NCBI GenBank assembly: GCA_001770725.1
Contig: MERU01000007.1
Location: 172,924-236,923 of the forward strand
Direction: 5' to 3'
From: Burkholderiales bacterium RIFCSPHIGHO2_01_FULL_63_240
Lineage (GTDB): Bacteria; Pseudomonadota; Gammaproteobacteria; Burkholderiales; Burkholderiaceae_C
Length of the DNA: 64,000 nt
Shown: positions 30,418 through 41,533 of the stretch, piece after piece
How positions within the stretch are numbered: the first letter of the stretch is position 1
Layout: every line of letters starts with the position of its first letter
Program-made: the position numbers and the translations under genes
The notes under the pieces: model-generated
What the model was told of the DNA's origin: nothing
Seen by the model: the letters and a program-made list of their open reading frames with translations, nothing else
Database searches by the model: none

Positions 30418-30951
30418 ATGGCCGAGCTTGCCACCATCGCCCGTCCTTACGCCGAAGCGCTGTTCAAGGCCACTCCCCAGGCTGAGCAATCCGCCTGGGT
30501 GGCGCAAGTCGCTGCCCTGGGGCAAGTCGCTCGCGACGCCCAGGTGCAAGGCCTTGCCGACAACCCCCGTGCCACGCAAGACCAGGTCTATGGCGTGATC
30601 ACGGAGGTTGCCAAGGTGGCTCTTGCGCCGGTCGTGGCCAATTTCCTGCGTACCGTTCTGGAAAACGGTCGTCTGGCGGCCCTGCCGCTGATGGCCGAGC
30701 AGTTCCAAGCCCTCGTGCAAGCCCGTCAGGGCGTGTCCGAAGCCCGCATCACCAGCGCCTTCGCGGTGTCCGACGCACAAGTCGCCGACATCCTGGTGCC
30801 GCTGGAAAAGCGCTTCGGTCGCAAGCTGACAGCCACGGTCGACATCGACCCGGAGCTGATCGGTGGCGTGCGAGTGGTGGTCGGCGACGAGGTGCTCGAC
30901 ACCTCCGTCAAGGCCCGCCTGGAACGCATGAAGTCGGCCCTCCTGGCTTGA
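30418..30951 (+). CDS. atpH: ATP synthase F1 subunit delta
   Basis: Delta joins the b stalk to the top of the alpha/beta hexamer. The 177-residue protein begins MAELATIARPYAEALF, the family N-terminus. A GTG six bases earlier overlaps the atpF stop and could also initiate, but ATG 30418 gives the conserved start. The C-terminal segment DPELIGGVRVVVGDEVLDTSV is the delta signature. Confidence 0.96.
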   Translation: MAELATIARPYAEALFKATPQAEQSAWVAQVAALGQVARDAQVQGLADNPRATQDQVYGVITEVAKVALAPVVANFLRTVLENGRLAALPLMAEQFQALVQARQGVSEARITSAFAVSDAQVADILVPLEKRFGRKLTATVDIDPELIGGVRVVVGDEVLDTSVKARLERMKSALLA

Positions 30952-30990
30952 ATCGGAGCCCGGCCTCAACCTAGAACAGTCGCCCTACCC

Positions 30991-31011
30991 CCGGTGGCCC
31001 CGTGCCACCGG
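30991..31011 (+). other. Intercistronic hairpin atpH-atpA
   Basis: CCGGTGGC (30991-30998) pairs perfectly with GCCACCGG (31004-31011) around a 5-nt loop. There is no U-run, so it is unlikely to terminate; it sits in the 116-bp gap before atpA and may protect or mark a processing point of the mRNA. Confidence 0.5.
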
Positions 31012-31067
31012 ATGTTGTCAACGAGGTTTGCCTTCGAGCAGCCCTTGACCAGACTGGGAGCAAAGCA

Positions 31068-32621
31068 ATGCAACTGAATCCCGCAGAAATTTCCGAACTG
31101 ATCAAGAGCCGCATCGAGGGTCTCGGCGCGGCTGCCGACATTCGCAACCAAGGCACCGTGATCTCCGTGACCGACGGCATCGTCCGCGTCCACGGCCTGT
31201 CCGATGCCATGCAAGGCGAAATGCTGGAGTTCCCCGCGGACGCCTCTGGTGTCCCCACCTACGGTCTGGCCCTGAACCTGGAGCGTGACTCCGTCGGTGC
31301 CGTGATCCTGGGTGCTTACGAGCACATCTCCGAAGGCGACATCGTCAAGACGACCGGTCGCATCCTGGAAGTGCCCGTGGGCCCCGAGCTGGTCGGCCGC
31401 GTGGTCAACGCCCTGGGTCAGCCCATTGACGGCAAGGGCCCGATCAATGCCAAGCTGTCTTCTCCCATCGAGAAGATCGCCCCCGGTGTGATCGCCCGTG
31501 AATCCGTCTCGCAACCCCTGCAGACCGGCATCAAGTCCATCGACTCGATGGTGCCCGTCGGCCGTGGCCAGCGCGAGCTGATCATCGGTGACCGCCAGAC
31601 CGGCAAGACCGCTGTCGCCATCGACGCGATCATCAACCAGAAGGGCCAAGGCGTCACCTGCATCTACGTCGCCATCGGTCAGAAGGCTTCGTCGATCAAG
31701 AACGTCGTGCGCGCCCTGGAACAAGCCGGCGCCATGGAGTACACCATCGTCGTCGCCGCTTCGGCCTCTGACTCGGCTGCCATGCAGTTCGTGTCGGCCT
31801 ACTCCGGCTGCGCCATGGGCGAGTACTTCCGCGACCGCGGCCAGGACGCCCTGATCGTGTACGACGACCTGTCCAAGCAGGCCGTTGCCTACCGTCAAGT
31901 GTCGCTGTTGCTGCGCCGTCCTCCCGGACGCGAAGCCTTCCCCGGCGACGTGTTCTACATCCACTCGCGCCTGCTCGAACGTGCAGCCCGCGTGAACGCC
32001 GACTACGTCGAAGCCTTCACCAAGGGTGAAGTCAAGGGCAAGACCGGCTCGCTCACCGCACTGCCCATCATCGAAACCCAGGCCGGTGACGTGTCCGCCT
32101 TCGTTCCGACCAACGTGATCTCGATCACCGACGGTCAGATCTTCCTGGAAACCAACCTGTTCAACGCTGGCATCCGCCCCGCCATCAACGCCGGTATCTC
32201 GGTGTCGCGCGTCGGTGGTGCAGCCCAGACCAAGGTGATCAAGGGCCTGTCCGGCGGTATCCGTACCGACCTGGCGCAGTACCGTGAACTGGCCGCTTTC
32301 GCGCAGTTCGCCTCGGACCTGGACGCCGCCACCCGCAAGCAGCTCGACCGCGGTGCCCGCGTGACCGAACTGCTCAAGCAGGCCCAGTACCAGCCGCTGT
32401 CGATCTCCCTGATGGGCGCGACCCTGTTCGCCGTCAACAAGGGCTACATGGACGACGTCGAGGTCAAGAAGGTCCTGGCCTTCGAAGCCGGTCTGCACCA
32501 GTTCCTCAAGACCAGCCACAGCGCGCTGCTGGCCAAGATCGAACAGACCAAGGCCCTGGACAAGGACGCTGAAGCTGAACTGCAATCGGCCGTCGTCGCG
32601 TTCAAGAAGACCTTCGCCTAA
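31068..32621 (+). CDS. atpA: ATP synthase F1 subunit alpha
   Basis: The 517-residue regulatory nucleotide-binding subunit. The start [18 protein letters not shown] has GGAG 7 bp upstream, so the 22 in-frame codons before it are excluded. The P-loop GDRQTGKT is at about 174-181, followed by the alpha signature region ([22 protein letters not shown]...). The arginine finger lies in the segment [10 protein letters not shown]. All features are canonical. Confidence 0.98.
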   Translation: MQLNPAEISELIKSRIEGLGAAADIRNQGTVISVTDGIVRVHGLSDAMQGEMLEFPADASGVPTYGLALNLERDSVGAVILGAYEHISEGDIVKTTGRILEVPVGPELVGRVVNALGQPIDGKGPINAKLSSPIEKIAPGVIARESVSQPLQTGIKSIDSMVPVGRGQRELIIGDRQTGKTAVAIDAIINQKGQGVTCIYVAIGQKASSIKNVVRALEQAGAMEYTIVVAASASDSAAMQFVSAYSGCAMGEYFRDRGQDALIVYDDLSKQAVAYRQVSLLLRRPPGREAFPGDVFYIHSRLLERAARVNADYVEAFTKGEVKGKTGSLTALPIIETQAGDVSAFVPTNVISITDGQIFLETNLFNAGIRPAINAGISVSRVGGAAQTKVIKGLSGGIRTDLAQYRELAAFAQFASDLDAATRKQLDRGARVTELLKQAQYQPLSISLMGATLFAVNKGYMDDVEVKKVLAFEAGLHQFLKTSHSALLAKIEQTKALDKDAEAELQSAVVAFKKTFA

Positions 32622-32632
32622 AGGAGCGCACC

Positions 32633-33499
32633 ATGGCCGTAGGCAAGGAAATTCGCAACAAGATCAAGAGCGTCGAGAACACCAAGAAGATCACCAAGGC
32701 CATGGAAATGGTCGCGGCTTCGAAGATGCGCAAGGCGCAAGATCGCATGCTTGCGGCTCGTCCCTACGCTGACAAGGTGCGCAACATCACGGCGAACCTG
32801 GCAAAGGCCAATCCCGAGTACGTCCACCCCTTCATGCTGCCCAGCCCGGGCGGCAAGAAGGTGGGCTTCATCGTGGTGAGCACGGACAAGGGTCTGTGCG
32901 GTGGTCTGAACACGAACGTGCTGCGCGCCGTGACCAACCAGCTCAAGGAGCTGGAAGGTCAGGGCGTCAAGGCCGACGTGGTCTCCATCGGCAACAAGGC
33001 CACAGGCTTTTTCAACCGCATTGGCGCCAACGTGGTCGCCAGCGTGGTCGGCATGGGCGACACGCCCCACCTGGAAAAGCTCATCGGCCCCGTCAAGGTG
33101 CTGCTCGACGCCTACACGGCAGGCGAGCTCAGCGCTGTCTACCTGTGCTTCACGCGCTTCATCAACACGATGAAGCAGGAGCCCCTGGTCGAGCAGCTGC
33201 TGCCCTTGAAGGCCAGTGATTTCGCCGGCGAGACGACTCATGCTTGGGAATACATCTATGAGCCGGACGCCAAGGTGGTCATCGACGACCTGATGGTGCG
33301 TTACGTCGAAGCGCTGGTTTACCAGGCTGTGGCAGAGAACATGGCTTCGGAGCAGTCGGCTCGCATGGTGGCCATGAAGGCCGCCACCGACAACGCCGGC
33401 AACGTGATCAAGGAACTGAAGCTGGTCTACAACAAGACCCGTCAGGCCGCCATCACGACCGAACTGTCCGAGATCGTCGCCGGTGCGGCAGCGGTCTGA
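32633..33499 (+). CDS. atpG: ATP synthase F1 subunit gamma
   Basis: The 288-residue central shaft. The N-terminal helix [20 protein letters not shown] and the C-terminal helix ending in [15 protein letters not shown] form the coiled coil; the GLCGGLN segment is conserved. It lies 11 bp after atpA with AAGGAG just before ATG. Confidence 0.97.
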   Translation: MAVGKEIRNKIKSVENTKKITKAMEMVAASKMRKAQDRMLAARPYADKVRNITANLAKANPEYVHPFMLPSPGGKKVGFIVVSTDKGLCGGLNTNVLRAVTNQLKELEGQGVKADVVSIGNKATGFFNRIGANVVASVVGMGDTPHLEKLIGPVKVLLDAYTAGELSAVYLCFTRFINTMKQEPLVEQLLPLKASDFAGETTHAWEYIYEPDAKVVIDDLMVRYVEALVYQAVAENMASEQSARMVAMKAATDNAGNVIKELKLVYNKTRQAAITTELSEIVAGAAAV

Positions 33500-33518
33500 T
33501 CCGAAGATTTTGAATTGA

Positions 33519-34946
<1,428 letters not shown>

Positions 34947-35008
34947 GCGGCACGCGCGGCGGCCGGCCGATGCCGGTCGCTGTGTGGTCGCTCTGACGAA
35001 AGAGCACC

Positions 35009-35425
35009 ATGTCCACCATCCACGTCGACGTGGTTTCCGCGGAAGAGTCCATCTTCTCCGGTGAAGCCACCCTGGTGTCCTTGCCAGGTGAAGTGGGCGA
35101 GCTCGGCATCCTGCCGCGCCACACCCCGCTGATCACCCGCATCAAGCCGGGCGCCGTGCGCATCCAGCGCGCCGACAACAACGAAGAAGAGTTTGTCTTC
35201 GTCGCTGGCGGCATCCTGGAAGTGCAGCCGCACTGCGTGACCGTTCTGGCCGACACCGCCATCCGCGGCAAGGACCTGGACGAAGCCAAGGCCAACGAAG
35301 CCAAGCGCCTGGCCGAAGAAGCCGTTCAGAACGCCAAGGGCGACCTGGACCTGGCCAAGGCCCAGAACGAGCTGATGGAGCTGGTGGCCCAGCTGGCCGC
35401 CATCCGCCGCCTGCGCAAAAAGTGA
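35009..35425 (+). CDS. atpC: ATP synthase F1 subunit epsilon
   Basis: The 138-residue epsilon subunit contacts the c-ring and can inhibit ATP hydrolysis. It has the beta-sandwich ([34 protein letters not shown]) and a C-terminal helical hairpin rich in Ala, Lys and Glu. Last gene of the operon, followed by a terminator. Confidence 0.96.
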   Translation: MSTIHVDVVSAEESIFSGEATLVSLPGEVGELGILPRHTPLITRIKPGAVRIQRADNNEEEFVFVAGGILEVQPHCVTVLADTAIRGKDLDEAKANEAKRLAEEAVQNAKGDLDLAKAQNELMELVAQLAAIRRLRKK

Positions 35426-35460
35426 TCGCGGCGCGCCGCTGAATCGCTTCCCTCACAAAA

Positions 35461-35487
35461 ACCCGCTGCCTGTGCAGCGGGTTTTTT
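35461..35487 (+). terminator. Rho-independent terminator of the atp operon
   Basis: ACCCGCTGC (35461-35469), loop CTGT, GCAGCGGGT (35474-35482), then six T residues. Four A residues precede the stem, so it could also work in reverse. Confidence 0.93.
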
Positions 35488-35639
35488 CTTTGGCGAGCCC
35501 CCTCAAACGCAGGTCGAAGGGTCGATCCGCCGTGGCGCGACCGATCTGAGCAGGCATCATCCCGCCATGTGCAAGGTGACGTGTTCGCGTGGCCTGCACC
35601 CATACACATGGCGCCGTCTGTGCGCAGGGGAGGGCTGGC

Positions 35640-36932
35640 ATGAGTGTCGCAGCCGACGACCGGATGTGGGGATCGGATCCCCACGCCACGGACACCACGT
35701 CCACACCGCCGCAGCCCGTGCCTGGTCGGCACGGTGCCGACCGCGATCGCGCGCGCGCCCTGGCCGCGCGACTGAGGTTGACCATCGACGGTGACCCTGA
35801 GCCGTCTGAGCAGGACTGGACGGCCCTTGGCCAAGCCCTCAACCGAGGCGATCCGCTGGCCGACGCTGCCATCGCATGGATGCGCGAGGTCGGTCGAGCC
35901 ACGGCGTGGCCCCTGATGGAGCAGGGCCTGCACGAAGGCCCCGGTGCCCTGTCGGATGAGGCCGGTGCTTTGAAGGTCTTCCTGGCCCATGGCTGGCAGA
36001 TGCCGGCCTGGGTCGACTGGCGGCGCGCCAAGCGCGGTGCCCAGGTGATGCAGGGCACCGGCGAGCACGGCCTGATGGTGCTGCGAGATGCGGGCCTGAT
36101 GGCGGGCTACCAGGCTGGCGCCATCAACCAGACCCTGCTCAAGACCGGCGCGCTCGAGCGCGGCGCCCACAAGCGCATCGCCGAGACCACCACCTGGTGG
36201 CTGGCCTGCACCGAAGAAGACGGGCTGCAGCCAGGACAGCCGGGCCACCGCATGACCCTGCACGTGCGGCTCATGCACGCCCTGGTGCGAGACCAACTGG
36301 CGCGCTCGCCCGAGTGGGACGCGCAGTGGCTGGGCCTGCCCATCAACCAGGTCGACATGCAGGCCACCTACCTGGCCTTCAGCGCCGTGCACCTGTTGGG
36401 GCTGCGCCTGACGGGCATGCTGTTCGCGCAGGAGGACGCCGATGCCGTCATGCACCTGTGGCGTGTGATGGGCTGGTTGGTGGGCGTCGAAGACCACCTG
36501 ATGTGCGACGACGAAGCCACCGGCCGCGTCCTGATGTACCGCAACCTCGTCACCCAGGCACCGCCCGACGAAAGCAGCGCCTTGCTGGGCCGTGCCCTGA
36601 TGAACGAGCCGCTGCAGCGCACCTACCCCTTTGCCCGGGCCCTGCGCGGTCGGCTCGACCGTGAACGACACCTCAGCCTGGTGAGCTGGTTCCTGGGGCC
36701 CGAGGGCCTGCACAACCTGGGGTTGCCCCAGCGCCAGCCCTGGTACCCGCTGATGATGATGGCGCCCACGGTGGTGGGCAGCGTCGCCTTGCGCACCCTG
36801 CCCTGGATGGAAGGGCCGTGGCGGGCGATCGCCCGGCGCCAGCAGCGGGCCTACCAGCAAGGGCTGGCCGGACGCGAGCCCCAGGCGCCGTGGAACGCCA
36901 AGGAGCCCGCAGCCGGTCAGCGCAGCGGCTAG
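35640..36932 (+). CDS. DUF2236 / MpaB-family oxygenase-like protein
   Basis: A 430-residue, mostly helical protein of the DUF2236 family, which includes fungal MpaB and the latex-clearing b-type haem oxygenase Lcp. A conserved T-x-H-V-R-L-M-H-x-x-V-R segment (206-217) supplies the His/Arg pattern expected near the haem; His213 is the likeliest axial ligand by analogy. No signal peptide is seen, unlike secreted Lcp. ATG 35640 has GGAGGG 5 bp upstream; 17 in-frame codons before it are rejected. The substrate is unknown. It lies alone between the atp terminator and ilvA, 60 bp before the latter. Confidence 0.78.
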   Translation: MSVAADDRMWGSDPHATDTTSTPPQPVPGRHGADRDRARALAARLRLTIDGDPEPSEQDWTALGQALNRGDPLADAAIAWMREVGRATAWPLMEQGLHEGPGALSDEAGALKVFLAHGWQMPAWVDWRRAKRGAQVMQGTGEHGLMVLRDAGLMAGYQAGAINQTLLKTGALERGAHKRIAETTTWWLACTEEDGLQPGQPGHRMTLHVRLMHALVRDQLARSPEWDAQWLGLPINQVDMQATYLAFSAVHLLGLRLTGMLFAQEDADAVMHLWRVMGWLVGVEDHLMCDDEATGRVLMYRNLVTQAPPDESSALLGRALMNEPLQRTYPFARALRGRLDRERHLSLVSWFLGPEGLHNLGLPQRQPWYPLMMMAPTVVGSVALRTLPWMEGPWRAIARRQQRAYQQGLAGREPQAPWNAKEPAAGQRSG

Positions 36933-36992
36933 ACTCTCAGGCTCTGCATGCGATCCGCCCATCGCGGTCGCCACCGTACCCGGAACCTGCCC

Positions 36993-38603
36993 ATGCCCAC
37001 CGCGCGCGCGACCAAGAAATCCTCCACTGCACCATCGGCGGCCGGCAAGCCCTCGCGCAACGCCCGCCCGGCCAAGCCGCTGACCATCCAGGACTACCTG
37101 CAAAAGACGCTCACCAGCCGCGTCTACGACGTCGCCATCGAGAGCCCGCTGGACGAAGCCCGCAGCCTGTCACGCCGCCTGGGGCACCATGTCTTCTTCA
37201 AGCGCGAGGACAAGCAGCCCGTCTTCAGCTTCAAGCTGCGCGGCGCGTACAACAAGATGGCTCAGCTCAGTCGCGCGCAGCTGGCCCGCGGTGTGATCTG
37301 CGCTTCGGCTGGCAACCACGCCCAAGGCGTGGCGATGGGCGCCAGGCGGCTTGGCTGTCAGGCCACCGTCGTGATGCCGGTGACCACGCCGCAGGTCAAG
37401 ATCGACGCCGTGGCCCACTTCGGTGGCGACAACGTCAAGATCGTGCTGCACGGCGAGAGCTACTCCGATGCCGCCCTGCACGCCAAGTCACTGGAGCGCA
37501 AGCATGGCCTGACCTTCGTGCACCCCTTCGACGACCCGGACGTCATCGCGGGCCAGGGCACCGTGGCGATGGAGATCCTGCGCCAGCACGCCGGCCCGAT
37601 CGACGCGGTCTTCGTGGCCATCGGTGGCGGAGGCCTGATCAGTGGCGTGGCCGCCTACATCAAGGCCGTGCGGCCCGAGATCAAGGTCATCGGCGTGCAG
37701 ATGAGCGACTCCGACGCCATGCTGCGCTCGGTCAAGGCCAAGGGCCGCGTCACCCTGAGCGACGTCGGCCTGTTCTCCGACGGCACGGCCGTCAAGCTGG
37801 TCGGCGAAGAGACCTTGCGCCTGACCTCTCTGCTGGTCGACGACATCGTCACGGTCAACACCGACGCCGTCTGCGCGGCCATCAAGGACATCTACCAGGA
37901 CACGCGCTCCATCGTCGAGCCGGCCGGCGCGCTGGGCGTGGCCGCGCTCAAGCAGTACGCCGAGCGGCATGGCGGCGAGGGCAAGACCTACATCGCCATC
38001 AACTGCGGCGCCAACATGAACTTCGACCGGCTGCGCTTCGTGGCCGAGCGCGCCGAGGTGGGCGAAGAGCGCGAGGCCCTGCTGGCCATCAGCATCCCCG
38101 AGGAGCGCGGCTCCTTCAAGCGCTTTTGCGAGACCATCGGGCCGCGCAGCGTCACCGAGTTCAACTACCGCATCTCCGACGACAAGGAAGCGCACGTCTT
38201 CGTCGGCCTGACCACGAAAGAAAAGGGCGAGTCGAAGCAGATCGCCAAGGCCTTCAAGGCCCAGGGCTTTCGCACGGTGGACCTCACGCACGACGAGTTG
38301 GCCAAGACCCACCTGCGCCACATGGTGGGTGGGCGCTCCGCCCTGGCCGAAGGCGAGCGGCTCTACAGCTTCATCTTCCCCGAGCGCCCGGGCGCCCTGA
38401 TGGCCTTCCTCAGCAGCCTGCCGCCGGGCTGGAACATCAGCTTGTTCCATTACCGCAACCAGGGGGCCGACTATGGCCGCATCCTGATCGGGTTGCAGGT
38501 GCCCAAGGACGAGGTGCCGCGCATCCCGAAGGTGCTGGACAAGCTGGGCTACGTCTACGTCGACGAAACCCGCAACCCGGCCTACCGGTTGTTCCTGCGC
38601 TGA
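36993..38603 (+). CDS. ilvA: Threonine dehydratase (threonine ammonia-lyase), biosynthetic
   Basis: IlvA turns threonine into 2-oxobutanoate, the first step to isoleucine. The 536-residue enzyme has the PLP Lys81 in SFKLRGAYNKM, the glycine phosphate loop in the segment AIGGGGLISGVAAY, and two C-terminal ACT-like regulatory domains (about 360-536), the arrangement that allows isoleucine inhibition. A Lys/Ala/Ser-rich N-terminal extension of about 25 residues precedes the domain. An ATG 45 bp upstream is less likely to be used. Confidence 0.95.
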   Translation: MPTARATKKSSTAPSAAGKPSRNARPAKPLTIQDYLQKTLTSRVYDVAIESPLDEARSLSRRLGHHVFFKREDKQPVFSFKLRGAYNKMAQLSRAQLARGVICASAGNHAQGVAMGARRLGCQATVVMPVTTPQVKIDAVAHFGGDNVKIVLHGESYSDAALHAKSLERKHGLTFVHPFDDPDVIAGQGTVAMEILRQHAGPIDAVFVAIGGGGLISGVAAYIKAVRPEIKVIGVQMSDSDAMLRSVKAKGRVTLSDVGLFSDGTAVKLVGEETLRLTSLLVDDIVTVNTDAVCAAIKDIYQDTRSIVEPAGALGVAALKQYAERHGGEGKTYIAINCGANMNFDRLRFVAERAEVGEEREALLAISIPEERGSFKRFCETIGPRSVTEFNYRISDDKEAHVFVGLTTKEKGESKQIAKAFKAQGFRTVDLTHDELAKTHLRHMVGGRSALAEGERLYSFIFPERPGALMAFLSSLPPGWNISLFHYRNQGADYGRILIGLQVPKDEVPRIPKVLDKLGYVYVDETRNPAYRLFLR

Positions 38604-38656
38604 ACGGGCGCGGTCGGGCGGCGCGGTCCTGGCGAGCGTTGCGGATCACCAAATGA

Positions 38657-38687
38657 AACAGGCCGCTCAGGTTGTGAGCGGCCTGTT
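38657..38687. terminator. Bidirectional hairpin between ilvA and gspC
   Basis: AACAGGCCGCTCA (38657-38669) pairs with TGAGCGGCCTGTT (38675-38687) around GGTTG, a 13-bp perfect stem between two converging genes. T content after the stem is short (TTCATT), but the strength and place suggest a shared terminator. Confidence 0.7.
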
Positions 38688-38710
38688 CATTGGGGTGGAG
38701 AAGGGGGCCT

Positions 38711-39304
38711 TCAGTCCGGGCTGCGCATCTGCCCGCCGCCCTCAACGCCCTCGGGTGGGGGCGCAGGCTGGTTGCGTCGGTCAACCATGGACGAGCCCGC
38801 GGGCATGCCCTGGCCGGGCGGTGAGGTCTGTGTGACGCCGCTGGGCGGCGGCAGGGTGCCGGTTGCTGCAGGCGGCAGGCCGGGCAGGTCGATCGTCAGG
38901 AAGTTGGCGCCGTCTTGCGGGCCGATGCGGGCGCTGCGCTGGCTGATGTCCTGCAGGACCATGTCGCCATCGACCACGCCACCGACGCGGATCGCCTTGG
39001 GGGGCTTGCCGTCGATGGACAGCAGGGCGACACCGGCACTCTGGCCCGGGGCGGGCGCCATCACGCCGATGACCTTGATGCGGCTGGCCAGGGCCGAGGC
39101 AGCGCTGGGGTTGGCCTGCGGGCCTTCTGTGCGCACCGGGCCGGTCAGCAGGCGCTGGATGTCCCCGCGCACGCCGGTCTCGAGCGTGACAGGCGCGGCG
39201 TTGTGGGGAACGCCGACGGGCGGGGCGAACCAGCGCAGGCCCCAATAGGCGAGGCTGGCGGCGACGGCGGCCCAGATCAGGAGTGCAGCGATGCGTGATG
39301 CCAT
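38711..39304 (-). CDS. gspC: Type II secretion system protein C
   Basis: GspC links the inner-membrane platform to the GspD secretin. The 197-residue protein has a short cytoplasmic start, one membrane segment (about 5-24, IAALLIWAAVAASLAYWGL) and a periplasmic homology region (about 78-150, with SRIKVIGVMAPAP and KAIRVGGVVDGDMVLQDI). The C-terminal 50 residues are Pro/Gly-rich; no PDZ domain is present, so it is a short GspC. It faces away from the other gsp genes instead of leading them. ATG 39304 fits better than one 13 codons upstream. Confidence 0.85.
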   Translation of the reverse strand: MASRIAALLIWAAVAASLAYWGLRWFAPPVGVPHNAAPVTLETGVRGDIQRLLTGPVRTEGPQANPSAASALASRIKVIGVMAPAPGQSAGVALLSIDGKPPKAIRVGGVVDGDMVLQDISQRSARIGPQDGANFLTIDLPGLPPAATGTLPPPSGVTQTSPPGQGMPAGSSMVDRRNQPAPPPEGVEGGGQMRSPD

Positions 39305-39475
39305 GGTGGGCGCATTATGATGGCTGAGGCGCGCATCGTGCACCGCGAACAGGTGGTCCTTCCTCGGGTTGTTCCCGCATCGGTGGCGCCGAAGCCTCGG
39401 GCATGCTGGCGCCCTTGGTCGATGCCGCGCCCGTCGTGACGCGAGCCCACCCCTGACCCTTGAAGATGAAACCGG

Positions 39476-39955
39476 ATGATGAAGATGTTTGAGCGCACCT
39501 CACGACCCCTTGGCGCCCCCCGTCGCCCCTCCCGCTGGGCCCGCGCCGTGCAGCGTGGCTTCACCCTGATCGAGTTGATGGTGGTGCTGGTCATCATCGG
39601 CCTGCTGGCCGCCCTGATCGTGCCCAACGTGCTCGACCGCGCCGACGACGCCCGCGTGACCGCCGCCCGCACCGACATCAGCAACCTGATGCAGTCGCTC
39701 AAGCTTTACAAACTCGACAACCAGCGCTTCCCGACCGGCGAGCAGGGCCTGCAGGCCCTGGTGGCCAAGCCCACGGCCGGGCCCATCCCCAACAACTGGA
39801 AACCCTACCTGGAGAAGCTGCCCTCCGATCCATGGGGCAACCCGTACCAGTACGTCAACCCAGGTGTGAAGGGGCAGGTCGATGTTTTCAGCTTCGGCGC
39901 CGATGGTCAGAGCGGTGGCGAAGGCCGGGATGCCGACATCGGTTCCTGGCAGTGA
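39476..39955 (+). CDS. gspG: Type II secretion major pseudopilin GspG
   Basis: A 159-residue major pseudopilin. The prepilin peptidase site is RG-FTLIELMVVLVIIGLLAAL, with Glu at +5 of the mature protein. The C-terminal part has the calcium-site loop region and the terminal FSFGADGQSGGEGRDADIGSW, typical of GspG. It is the first gene of the plus-strand gsp operon. A second ATG follows one codon later. Confidence 0.95.
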   Translation: MMKMFERTSRPLGAPRRPSRWARAVQRGFTLIELMVVLVIIGLLAALIVPNVLDRADDARVTAARTDISNLMQSLKLYKLDNQRFPTGEQGLQALVAKPTAGPIPNNWKPYLEKLPSDPWGNPYQYVNPGVKGQVDVFSFGADGQSGGEGRDADIGSWQ

Positions 39956-40490
39956 TTCGCCGCCGGCCAGCTTGACGGCCCGCCCGGCTGGCCGCCGGAT
40001 CAGCCGCGCGCGCCGCTCGGTGGTGCGTGGTTTCACCCTGCTCGAGCTCATGGTGGTGGTGGCCATGATCGCCATCACCGTCTCGGTCGTGAGTTTCGCC
40101 GTGCCCGACCCTTCCAGCACCCGACTCGAGCGCGAGGCCGCACGCCTGGTCGCCATCCTCGAGTCCGCCCGCATGCAGGCGCGCTCCGGTGCGCTCACCG
40201 TCTTGTGGGTGCCTCAGTCCAAGGGCGACGAGGCGGACTACCAGTTCATCGGCCTGCCGCCAGTGCTGATGCCGCCTCTGCGATGGCTGACTCCCGAGGT
40301 GCGTGCCGAGGTGGTGGGCGGGCGCAGCATCGTGCTCGGGCCCGAGCCGGTGATCGGCGCGCAGAGCCTGGTGCTGCGCCTCGAAGACCGCCAGCTGGTG
40401 ATCGGCACCGATGGCCTGGGGGCCTTCCAGGTCATTCAACCCACTGGCGAAGAAGCCGCCGCGGCGGCCCAGCAGGCGGTGAGGCGATGA
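39930..40490 (+). CDS. gspH: Type II secretion minor pseudopilin GspH
   Basis: A 186-residue minor pseudopilin with leader cleavage site RG-FTLLELMVVVAMIAITVSVV, preceded by an unusually long basic leader (about 30 residues). The start ATG 39930 overlaps the end of gspG by 26 bp; a shorter start (GTG before RGFTLL) is possible. It is coupled to gspI by an ATGA overlap. Confidence 0.88.
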   Translation: MPTSVPGSDSPPASLTARPAGRRISRARRSVVRGFTLLELMVVVAMIAITVSVVSFAVPDPSSTRLEREAARLVAILESARMQARSGALTVLWVPQSKGDEADYQFIGLPPVLMPPLRWLTPEVRAEVVGGRSIVLGPEPVIGAQSLVLRLEDRQLVIGTDGLGAFQVIQPTGEEAAAAAQQAVRR

Positions 40491-40867
40491 AGACACCCGC
40501 GCTGCATCCCATGCGCAACCATGGCATGACACTCATCGAGGTGCTGGTGGCCCTGGCCATCGTGGCCGTCACGCTGACCGCAGGCATGAAGGCCGCAGGA
40601 GGGCTCACGCTCAACGCGCAGCGCATGGCCGACCTCACCCGTGCACAGTGGTGTGCCGAGAACCAGCTCACCAGCTTGCGCCTGAGCCGCACCTACCCCC
40701 CCGTGGGAGACAGCGACTTCACCTGCAATCAGCTGGGGCGGCAGTTGCCCGGGCACATGGTCGTGCGGCCGACGCCCAACATCAATTTCCGCCGGGTCGA
40801 TGCCGAGGTCTTTGACGAGGACAAGCAGCCCATCGTCAAACTCTCGACCGTGGTCTCGCGGTTCTGA
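40487..40867 (+). CDS. gspI: Type II secretion minor pseudopilin GspI
   Basis: A 126-residue minor pseudopilin with short leader and cleavage site HG-MTLIEVLVALAIVAVTL (Met at +1, common in GspI). The body includes CAENQLTSLRL, the GspI hallmark. The start overlaps the gspH stop by 4 bp. Confidence 0.93.
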   Translation: MKTPALHPMRNHGMTLIEVLVALAIVAVTLTAGMKAAGGLTLNAQRMADLTRAQWCAENQLTSLRLSRTYPPVGDSDFTCNQLGRQLPGHMVVRPTPNINFRRVDAEVFDEDKQPIVKLSTVVSRF

Positions 40868-40870
40868 GCG

Positions 40871-41533
40871 ATGGTCGAAGCGATGAACCCCATGCGTTCC
40901 TTTCGCCTCGCGGCCGTGCGCGGTCGCCGGTCCGCCGGCTTCACCCTCATCGAGGTGCTGGTGTCGCTGTTCATCCTGGCTGTGCTGGCTGGCGCCGCCT
41001 GGAAGGGCGTGGACGCCATCAGCACCGCCCGCCAGGTGGCCGACGACAACCTGCAGGGCACGCTGCGCCTGCAGTCGGTCATGACCCAGCTGGACGCCGA
41101 CATGGCGCAGGTCTATGACACCCAGGTCGTGCGGGGCTTCCAGTTCGATGGCGCCAACCTGCGTTTCACACGCCGTGCCTCGGGTGGCGTGCAGGTGGTG
41201 GTCTGGAGCCTGCGCGAGCGCAAGCTGCTGCGCTGGACGAGTCCCGAGACCACGCGCGTCGGCGAGTTGCAGGACCACTGGCGGCGCGCTTCGCAGTTGC
41301 AAGGGCGCGAGCCGAGCACGCTGGTGGCCCTCACCGGCGTTGATCTGTGGCAGGTTTACTGTTTCCGCAGCGGCTCGCTGAGCAACTGCCAGTCTTCGGG
41401 CAATGCGGTGGCCGGCAGCAACATCGTGCGTGAACAACTCCCTCAAGCCATCCGCTCGCAGCTCACCTTGGGTGATGGTTCCAGCTCGGCAGGACTGCTT
41501 TCGCGCGACATCATCCTGTCGCCCCAGCCATGA
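40871..41533 (+). CDS. gspJ: Type II secretion minor pseudopilin GspJ
   Basis: A 220-residue minor pseudopilin with cleavage site AG-FTLIEVLVSLFILAVLAG. GspJ forms the pseudopilus tip with GspI and GspK. The start is 3 bp after gspI, and the stop overlaps gspK by 4 bp. Confidence 0.92.
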   Translation: MVEAMNPMRSFRLAAVRGRRSAGFTLIEVLVSLFILAVLAGAAWKGVDAISTARQVADDNLQGTLRLQSVMTQLDADMAQVYDTQVVRGFQFDGANLRFTRRASGGVQVVVWSLRERKLLRWTSPETTRVGELQDHWRRASQLQGREPSTLVALTGVDLWQVYCFRSGSLSNCQSSGNAVAGSNIVREQLPQAIRSQLTLGDGSSSAGLLSRDIILSPQP

